DNA from: Bacteroides sp. UBA7335 | GTDB taxonomy: Bacteria; Bacteroidota; Bacteroidia; Bacteroidales; Bacteroidaceae | Length of the DNA: 11,514 nt | Direction: 5' to 3' | NCBI GenBank assembly: GCA_002471185.1 | Contig: DKPL01000049.1 | Coordinates: 330 to 11,843 of the forward strand | Program-made: the position numbers and the translations under genes | The notes under the pieces: model-generated | Told to the model about the DNA's origin: nothing | What the model saw: the letters and a program-made list of their open reading frames with translations, nothing else | The model's database searches: none | Shown: piece by piece, positions 7,088 to 11,514 of the stretch | Layout: each line of letters starts with the position of its first letter | Numbering within the stretch: the first letter of the stretch is position 1

Positions 7088-8137
7088 ATGAAAATTATAG
7101 TAGACGATAAGATTCCTTATATAAAAGAGGCGTTGGAGACGCTAACCAACGAAGTAGTTTATGCACCTGGAAAATCATTTACTCCAGAACTAGTGAGCGA
7201 TGCAGATGTGCTGATAGTGCGCACTCGTACCCAATGCAATAGGGCCTTGCTGGAGAATAGTAAAGTGAAGTTTATCGCTACGGCAACCATCGGTTTCGAC
7301 CACATCGACACAGCGTATTGCAAAGAGGCGGGCATAGAATGGACCAATGCACCGGGATGCAATGCCGACTCGGTGGCACAGTACATAGAGTCGACATTGA
7401 TTCTGCTGAAGTTGACAGAGGGCAGAAAGCTGGAAGAGATGACAATGGGCATTGTAGGGGTAGGAAACGTAGGCAAGAGAATAGCAAAAGTTGCAGAAAG
7501 CAGGGGAATGCGTGTACTGCTAAATGACCCTCCTCGACAGGACACCGAAGCCGGTAACGATTTCTGTTCGCTACAAACCATAGCAAACGAGTGCGACATC
7601 ATCACCTTTCACACACCACTCAATCGCGATGGCAAATACAAAACATTCCACTTGGCAGACGATGCTTTTTTTGCCTCGCTGAAGCGAAAGCCTTACATTA
7701 TTAATACTTCGCGCGGAGAGGTGATTGAAACAGCAGCACTGCTGAATGCACTCAACGAGGGCACGATTGCGCAAGCTGTTATCGATGTTTGGGAAAACGA
7801 ACCGGATATCAACATCGATTTATTAAAACAAGTCATGATTGGCACACCACACATTGCAGGCTACTCGGCCGATGGAAAAGCCAACGCTACACGTATGTCG
7901 CTCGATGCTATTTGTCGCTTTTTCAAGATCAAGGCAAACTACCAAGTTTTGGCTCCGGCACCAAACCCTGGCGTGATAGAGGCTGCTTCGCTAGACGAAG
8001 CCTTGCTGAAGATGTATGATCCGCGCACAGATAGCGCAATGCTTCGTCTTACACCACAACGCTTCGAGGAGCTTCGAGGTAACTATCCACTACGCCGAGA
8101 GAAGCAGGCTTATACCATAATCATCAACGAAGGCTAG
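7088..8137 (+). CDS. pdxB: 4-phosphoerythronate dehydrogenase
   Basis: PdxB oxidises 4-phospho-D-erythronate to 2-oxo-3-hydroxy-4-phosphobutanoate, the second step of the DXP-dependent pyridoxal 5'-phosphate pathway, in the cytoplasm. From ATG 7088 the protein has 349 residues, somewhat shorter than the E. coli enzyme (378), with a compact C-terminal dimerisation part. It starts MKIIVDDKIPY and contains TATIGFDHID and the NAD-binding GIVGVGNVGKR (glycines 124, 126, 129). The 2-hydroxyacid dehydrogenase catalytic set is present: Arg209 (INTSRGE), Glu238 (ENEPD) and His255 (GTPHIAGYS), within one residue of the E. coli positions. The GYSADGK sequence after the histidine is typical of PdxB rather than SerA. 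A GTG at 7040 would add 16 residues but lies upstream of the promoter box, so ATG is preferred. It is transcribed divergently from the DUF4254 operon and appears to be monocistronic. Confidence 0.93.
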   Translation: MKIIVDDKIPYIKEALETLTNEVVYAPGKSFTPELVSDADVLIVRTRTQCNRALLENSKVKFIATATIGFDHIDTAYCKEAGIEWTNAPGCNADSVAQYIESTLILLKLTEGRKLEEMTMGIVGVGNVGKRIAKVAESRGMRVLLNDPPRQDTEAGNDFCSLQTIANECDIITFHTPLNRDGKYKTFHLADDAFFASLKRKPYIINTSRGEVIETAALLNALNEGTIAQAVIDVWENEPDINIDLLKQVMIGTPHIAGYSADGKANATRMSLDAICRFFKIKANYQVLAPAPNPGVIEAASLDEALLKMYDPRTDSAMLRLTPQRFEELRGNYPLRREKQAYTIIINEG

Positions 8138-8226
8138 AGAATCAATGGGCTGACAATTGGTGTTGAAGGTGCTCGACAGCAATAATACACTTGTCTGGCA
8201 ATACTTGTTCCAGTTGCTTCCAAAGG

Positions 8227-8292
8227 TTTGGAACTACAGCTCCGATAGTTTGGAACCACAGTTTCAAGCCTTTGAAACGAAATGAAAATAAG
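8227..8292. repeat. Tandem 22-bp repeat with dyad elements, upstream of TPR regulator
   Basis: Three consecutive 22-bp units begin at 8227, 8249 and 8271, each opening TTTG(G/A)AAC. The first two share a 17-bp core (8227-8243 and 8249-8265) that differs at only three C/T positions; the third keeps mainly the first eight bases. Each core holds an imperfect dyad of the form GGAAC-N4-GTTCC. A perfect 7-bp inverted repeat, GTTTCAA-gcct-TTGAAAC, spans units 2 and 3 (8261-8278). The array lies in the 250-bp gap between pdxB and the TPR gene, about 95-160 bp before the latter's ATG. A spacing of two helical turns fits regulator binding sites, but a scattered Bacteroides intergenic repeat is equally possible. 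Confidence 0.55.
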
Positions 8293-8362
8293 TGAAATGA
8301 CCAGTTATGCAGTTAATCTCTATTTTGTCATAAAGAAAACATACAGTTAATAAATGCCATTA

Positions 8363-8385
8363 GGTAAAATATTTATATATTTACC
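8363..8385. other. Dyad (GGTAAA-N11-TTTACC) directly before the TPR gene start
   Basis: Six-base arms at 8363-8368 and 8380-8385 flank an AT-rich 11-bp centre and end 2 bp before the ATG at 8388. It could be an operator, or an RNA hairpin overlying the ribosome entry site. The rest of the gap holds only a near-promoter box TATTTTG (8321-8327), one base short of TAnnTTTG. The arms are short and may be chance. Confidence 0.3.
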
Positions 8386-8387
8386 GC

Positions 8388-10148
8388 ATGATACAGAAAC
8401 AAAGCTACGCGGTGCTTTGCATCGTGATGCTACTGATAGTTTGTGGAAGTTGCACACACCAAGAGCCACAACTTTTTTCTTCTTTATTACAAGCAGATAG
8501 CCTGATGAAGCATCGACAAGCCCAAACGGCACTCGATGTGCTATGCGCCATTCCGCAAGATAGCCTGCTCACAGCAGCAGACAGGGGATACTATGCCCTA
8601 CTACGAACTCAGGCTGAAGATAAAAACTACATCCGTCATCAATCAGACTCATTAATGAAAATTGCCGTAGCCTACTTTAGTAAAAGTGGCAATGACAGCA
8701 TGAGGGCTAAAGCTCACTACTATTTAGGGCGCGTTTATCAAGACATGGAGCACACCGAGGCATCGGTAGCAGAATACTTAACTGCGGCATCAGAACTTGG
8801 GCAAGAGGCTACCGAGCTATCGTGTTTACTGTATAGTAATTTAGGATTCTTATTTTACGAACATGGACTACTGCAAGAGGCAGACTCGCTCTACACTAGG
8901 GCTTGGCAGGCAGCCATTGAAACAAAAGATGTGCGCAGACAGGCTAGAGCGCTTTGCAACAAAGGCGATATTGCCCGAAAAAAAGGAGAAAAACATTATA
9001 AACAGGCTTTAACCTATCTCACTCAAGCCTTTGCCTTGATTGAAAATGAAGACTATATACAGCTAAAACGAAGCATTGCCACCTCGTTAGGAGATATCTA
9101 TCAGCAAAACGGAGAACTATATGAAGCCATTGATTGGGGTAAATATGCCCTAAAAATGAAACCAAACCTAGCGCGAGAAAACGGATTATATCTACTGCTC
9201 GGAAAGGCTTATGCCGACCTCGACCAACACGACTCGGCTCGACACTACCTGAACAAAAGCATCACCTCTACCGATTATGGAACTCGAAGGGGGGCGTGTA
9301 TATGGCTGGCAGATATAGCCGAAAAAGAGGGAAAGACAACAGAAGCGCTAAGAATGACACAACTATCTATTGTGTATGGCGACTCTGCCCGAACGTACGA
9401 ACAGCCGGTAAAACTGGTTTCTACGGCTAAGGATGTAATACAACAGCAGATTATCAACCATTACGAATCTACTTTGTCGGCTCGACAAAAATACCTGATT
9501 GCAACACTTGTACTCATCATTGTACTTATCGCACTAATTGAGTATCGCCACATAGCAGAGAAACGCAAATTTAAACAGGTAAAAGAGAGGCTAGACACAC
9601 TTACCACAAACGAAAAACAAATCAAGGAAAAACTATATGGCCTTGAAGAACTAGTCAATCAGTATAATATTAATAAACAACAAGTTACCCTATCAATCAG
9701 AGAGATGCTGACAGAAAAGGAGAGAAGCGAACAACAACTGACCGAGTTGCTCAACCAAAAAAACAAACTTATTGAAACATTGAGTAAACATCAATTTAAC
9801 ACATTGATTAGAGAAACTCCTATTCATCAGAAAATAGCAAAAATAAAAGCTAACAACCGGGTGAGCTCAAACAAGATATACATGACTGATGAAGATTGGG
9901 AGGAGTTTATCGACCAAATCAATCTGTTTATGCCTCATTTTATTGCAACACTCAAAAAAAACTATCCCGAAATAAAAAAAGAGGATATATACTTTTTATG
10001 CTTAGTGAAACTTGAAACTAAATTTTCTGAAATGCAATACATCTTTGGATGTACAGCAGATGCAGTTTACAAACGGGCTAAAACCATTAAAAAACGCATG
10101 AATCTGCCAGTTGATGAAAAGCTAAAAGAAATATTATTGGAAATATAA
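8388..10148 (+). CDS. Membrane-spanning TPR regulator with HTH-like C-terminus
   Basis: 586-residue protein of a type common in Bacteroidetes. Residues 1-22 form a hydrophobic signal sequence ending in VCGSC, compatible with a lipoprotein lipobox or a plain anchor. Residues about 30-330 are tetratricopeptide-like helices (for example ALYYL-type blocks such as RAKAHYYLGRVYQDM and LCNKGDIARKKGE). A single membrane segment follows at about 370-387 (YLIATLVLIIVLIALIEY). Residues about 390-470 are a Lys/Glu/Gln-rich coiled coil. The last 100 residues include EDIYFLCLVKLETKFSEMQYIFGCTADAVYKRAKTIKKRM in two joined blocks, resembling a LuxR/sigma-4-like helix-turn-helix. The predicted layout is a periplasmic TPR sensor and a cytoplasmic DNA-binding end, a one-component membrane regulator (inference). 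It is followed by a strong terminator and a DUF3244 gene, a pairing common in this group as far as I recall. Its target genes and ligand are unknown. Confidence 0.82.
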   Translation: MIQKQSYAVLCIVMLLIVCGSCTHQEPQLFSSLLQADSLMKHRQAQTALDVLCAIPQDSLLTAADRGYYALLRTQAEDKNYIRHQSDSLMKIAVAYFSKSGNDSMRAKAHYYLGRVYQDMEHTEASVAEYLTAASELGQEATELSCLLYSNLGFLFYEHGLLQEADSLYTRAWQAAIETKDVRRQARALCNKGDIARKKGEKHYKQALTYLTQAFALIENEDYIQLKRSIATSLGDIYQQNGELYEAIDWGKYALKMKPNLARENGLYLLLGKAYADLDQHDSARHYLNKSITSTDYGTRRGACIWLADIAEKEGKTTEALRMTQLSIVYGDSARTYEQPVKLVSTAKDVIQQQIINHYESTLSARQKYLIATLVLIIVLIALIEYRHIAEKRKFKQVKERLDTLTTNEKQIKEKLYGLEELVNQYNINKQQVTLSIREMLTEKERSEQQLTELLNQKNKLIETLSKHQFNTLIRETPIHQKIAKIKANNRVSSNKIYMTDEDWEEFIDQINLFMPHFIATLKKNYPEIKKEDIYFLCLVKLETKFSEMQYIFGCTADAVYKRAKTIKKRMNLPVDEKLKEILLEI

Positions 10149-10175
10149 TGGTACATAATAAGCTATTCATCAAGG

Positions 10176-10210
10176 AATAGAGCATTTTAACACAATGCTC
10201 TATTGTTTTT
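10176..10210 (+). terminator. Rho-independent terminator after the TPR regulator
   Basis: Perfect 11-bp stem AATAGAGCATT / AATGCTCTATT (10176-10186 and 10194-10204) with a 7-base loop, followed by GTTTTT. It sits 28 bp after the TPR stop codon and separates that gene from the DUF3244 gene. Confidence 0.88.
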
Positions 10211-10234
10211 ATAGCACAACCTTCTATAAATTTG
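10203..10234 (+). promoter_or_regulatory. Promoter of the DUF3244 gene, overlapping the terminator
   Basis: TTG at 10203-10205, a 21-bp spacer and TAAATTTG at 10227-10234 fit the Bacteroidetes -33/-7 arrangement. The -7 box ends 36 bp before the ATG at 10271. The -33 element lies in the last stem bases and first base after the terminator hairpin, so the two signals share DNA. Confidence 0.65.
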
Positions 10235-10270
10235 TAGTGAAATCATAAATCATTTAATCTCATAGATAGC

Positions 10271-10681
10271 ATGAAAGCATTATTATTTGTATTAATCTTC
10301 CCATTTACCTTATTAGAAGAAATTCCTCCTATCCCACTCTTCTCTACAACATCAACTTGCAACAATGCAAGAAAAGAAATTATACTAAACGAAACAAAAC
10401 CAATCAAAGACAACGTAGGAAGTGACGATATCGAACGAAGCGACTCAATACTTCCTATACGCGCCTACACACTTGGTTATTATACTGTAGTAGAACTAAA
10501 CGATGAGGTGGAGATCTTAGCCATCAACATCTACAACATGAATACCAAAAAGCTTAGTGCCAGCAATAGTTTTTTCAACACCACAGCCGGACAAATATAT
10601 ATAAACGAAGGTACTTCAGCTACCTATAAGGTTGAGATATTAGTATCGGGAGGAATATTTGAAGGAGAATATACTTTCTAA
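10271..10681 (+). CDS. Small secreted DUF3244-type protein
   Basis: 136-residue protein with an N-terminal hydrophobic segment (MKALLFVLIFPFTLL) acting as signal peptide, although no clear signal-peptidase AxA site is seen. The mature part is a short linker and a predicted beta-sandwich. The C-terminal stretch from GYYTVVELND to GGIFEGEYTF has the alternating strands and closing E-G-E-[FY]-T-[FI] pattern I associate with DUF3244, a family of small exported Bacteroidetes proteins of unknown function. It has its own promoter (10203-10234), 122 bp after the TPR regulator, and is followed by the terminator at 10801-10830. It could be a partner, ligand or target of that regulator (inference). Low G+C relative to the envelope genes is consistent with recent or fast evolution. 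The family call comes from the fold pattern and neighbourhood, so it is moderately sure. Confidence 0.72.
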   Translation: MKALLFVLIFPFTLLEEIPPIPLFSTTSTCNNARKEIILNETKPIKDNVGSDDIERSDSILPIRAYTLGYYTVVELNDEVEILAINIYNMNTKKLSASNSFFNTTAGQIYINEGTSATYKVEILVSGGIFEGEYTF

Positions 10682-10800
10682 AAAAAGGAGTCATAGGCAT
10701 ACCTAGTAAAGGAGATCAGTCTGCTTTTTTAGATAAAAGATTTAAAGGTGTGCATCTCATAAAGATAATAATATTCATTATCTAAATGAATTTATATAAT

Positions 10801-10835
10801 AAGACCGTTGTAGAATATTACAACGGTCTTTATTA
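10801..10835. terminator. Strong terminator between DUF3244 gene and purN, probably bidirectional
   Basis: Perfect 12-bp stem AAGACCGTTGTA / TACAACGGTCTT (10801-10812 and 10819-10830) with a 6-base loop, followed on the plus strand by TATTATTATT. On the minus strand the hairpin is followed by an AT-rich run beginning ATTATATAAATT, so it can also end purN transcripts, whose stop codon is at 10876. A weaker AT-rich hairpin lies at 10763-10783. No gene is seen in 10682-10875. Confidence 0.85.
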
Positions 10836-10875
10836 TTATTACTATATATATAAGGTATAAACTATCGAAGAAGTA

Positions 10876-11457
10876 TTAAAATGACAAGGCTTGTTTAATG
10901 ACTTGCTCTATAATTTTGGGGTAATACTCATATTCCAACGCATGAACTTTGGCAGCTACATCATCGGGAGTATCAGCAGAAAGCACGCTGCACTTCTTTT
11001 GCAAAATAATAGCTCCTTCATCATAATACTCATTTATATAATGTATGGTGATTCCACTCTCTTTGTCACCGGCGGCAACGACTGCCTCGTGCACCTTGCT
11101 ACCATACATGCCCTTGCCACCATACTTAGGAAGCAAGGAGGGATGAATATTTATAATCTTATCGGGATAAGCTGCCAAAACAGAGTCAGGGATGCGAAGG
11201 AGAAATCCGGCTAAAACAACAAAGTCAATATGAGAAGAGCGAAGAGTATCGACTATAGAATAGCCTATGCTCCAATCGGCTTTGGGAAAATAGAGTATAG
11301 GAACTTGTAAACGCTTGGCTCGCTCCACAACACCCGCTGAAGCATTATTAGTAACTACGACAGCCACCCTAACTGAGTCATTATCGCTAAAATAGTCTAT
11401 GATATTCTCGGCATTTGTACCCGAACCCGATGCAAAAACAGCAATATTCTTCTTCAT
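10876..11457 (-). CDS. purN: Phosphoribosylglycinamide formyltransferase (GAR transformylase)
   Basis: PurN transfers a formyl group from 10-formyltetrahydrofolate to glycinamide ribonucleotide, the third step of purine synthesis, in the cytoplasm. From ATG 11457 it has 193 residues, the normal size. Seen: KKNIAVFASGSGTN, whose GSGTN loop (residues 11-15) binds substrate phosphate; LAGFLLRIPDSVL; the catalytic NIHPSLLPKYGG (Asn103, His105); GITIHYINEYYDEGAIILQK with His139 and the catalytic Asp146. The GKGMYG segment after the catalytic loop is intact. An upstream ATG at 11508 would add 17 unrelated residues read through the palindrome at 11473-11497, so 11457 is preferred. A G-rich stretch (GGGGG) just before the ATG may act as ribosome binding site. 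In Bacteroides purN usually lies divergent from acpP-fabF as I recall; that neighbour would be just outside the window. Confidence 0.95.
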   Translation of the reverse strand: MKKNIAVFASGSGTNAENIIDYFSDNDSVRVAVVVTNNASAGVVERAKRLQVPILYFPKADWSIGYSIVDTLRSSHIDFVVLAGFLLRIPDSVLAAYPDKIINIHPSLLPKYGGKGMYGSKVHEAVVAAGDKESGITIHYINEYYDEGAIILQKKCSVLSADTPDDVAAKVHALEYEYYPKIIEQVIKQALSF

Positions 11458-11472
11458 TCTACCCCCATTTAG

Positions 11473-11497
11473 TGCACAAAATATGGTATTTTGTGCA
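11473..11497. promoter_or_regulatory. Perfect 11+11 bp inverted repeat at the purN upstream region
   Basis: TGCACAAAATA at 11473-11483 and TATTTTGTGCA at 11487-11497 are exact inverted copies around a 3-bp centre, starting 15 bp before the purN ATG. Each arm carries TATTTTG, one base short of the Bacteroidetes -7 box TAnnTTTG, so the dyad could hold two back-to-back -7 elements for purN and a divergent gene, or be an operator for a dimeric repressor. It lacks a T-tract, so a terminator is unlikely. Confidence 0.55.
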
Positions 11498-11514
11498 AAA
11501 GATTGCATTTATTT

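Noticed and set aside
8261..8278. GTTTCAA-gcct-TTGAAAC as the pdxB terminator
   Set aside because: It is more than 120 bp after the stop codon and followed by A-rich rather than T-rich sequence; it fits better as part of the tandem repeat.
10763..10783. Hairpin AGATAAT / ATTATCT
   Set aside because: The stem is seven mostly A/T pairs with no T-tract and lies close to a much stronger terminator at 10801-10830.
10681..10787. Open stretch of about 30 codons after an AGGAG-like sequence, downstream of the DUF3244 gene
   Set aside because: It has no ATG, GTG or TTG at the right spacing, only an ATA, and DUF3244 already ends with its normal C-terminal motif. It may be a decayed fragment but cannot be supported.

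Overview
The window looks like chromosomal DNA from a member of the Bacteroidales, most likely Bacteroides or a close relative. The evidence is a moderate G+C content, weak Shine-Dalgarno signals, and repeated promoter boxes of the Bacteroidetes type (TAnnTTTG, some with an upstream TTG). The gene families fit too: a DUF4254 protein beside a heptosyltransferase, a membrane-spanning TPR/HTH regulator beside a small DUF3244 protein, and PdxB and PurN with Bacteroidetes features. No RNA gene, insertion sequence, integrase or CRISPR array was seen.

Region 1 (1-6970) is a cell-envelope glycan and lipid locus. It has a 5'-truncated GT4 glycosyltransferase (+), a convergent LTA-synthase-type membrane sulfatase-fold enzyme (-), and a second GT4 glycosyltransferase (+) divergent from it. 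Then comes a leftward operon transcribed DUF4254 > GT9 heptosyltransferase > LpxL/HtrB-type acyltransferase, with tight spacing and a TAATG overlap. Directly after the acyltransferase lies a decayed coding remnant of about 110 codons on the minus strand. It has a one-base frameshift and no N-terminal part. The content suggests assembly of lipid A, core and lipooligosaccharide. A lipooligosaccharide gene cluster is known in B. thetaiotaomicron, and this may be the edge of a related locus (inference).

Region 2 (6971-8137) is a divergent promoter region followed by pdxB, which encodes 4-phosphoerythronate dehydrogenase of the DXP-dependent pyridoxal phosphate pathway.

Region 3 (8138-10830) starts with 250 bp of non-coding DNA carrying a tandem 22-bp repeat and a small dyad just before the next start codon. 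The TPR regulator follows (signal or lipoprotein N-terminus, TPR domain, one membrane segment, coiled coil, HTH-like C-terminus) and ends at a strong terminator. The -33 element of the next promoter lies inside that terminator, and this promoter drives a small secreted DUF3244 protein. A strong terminator, probably bidirectional, closes the region.

Region 4 (10831-11514) is purN on the minus strand, preceded by a perfect 11+11 bp inverted repeat. The sequence ends before any divergent neighbour is visible.

The best candidates for undescribed biology are the membrane-tethered TPR/HTH regulator with its DUF3244 neighbour and upstream tandem repeat, the DUF4254 protein coupled to lipooligosaccharide genes, and the palindrome at the purN promoter. 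Assignments rest on motifs read by eye; no database search was possible.
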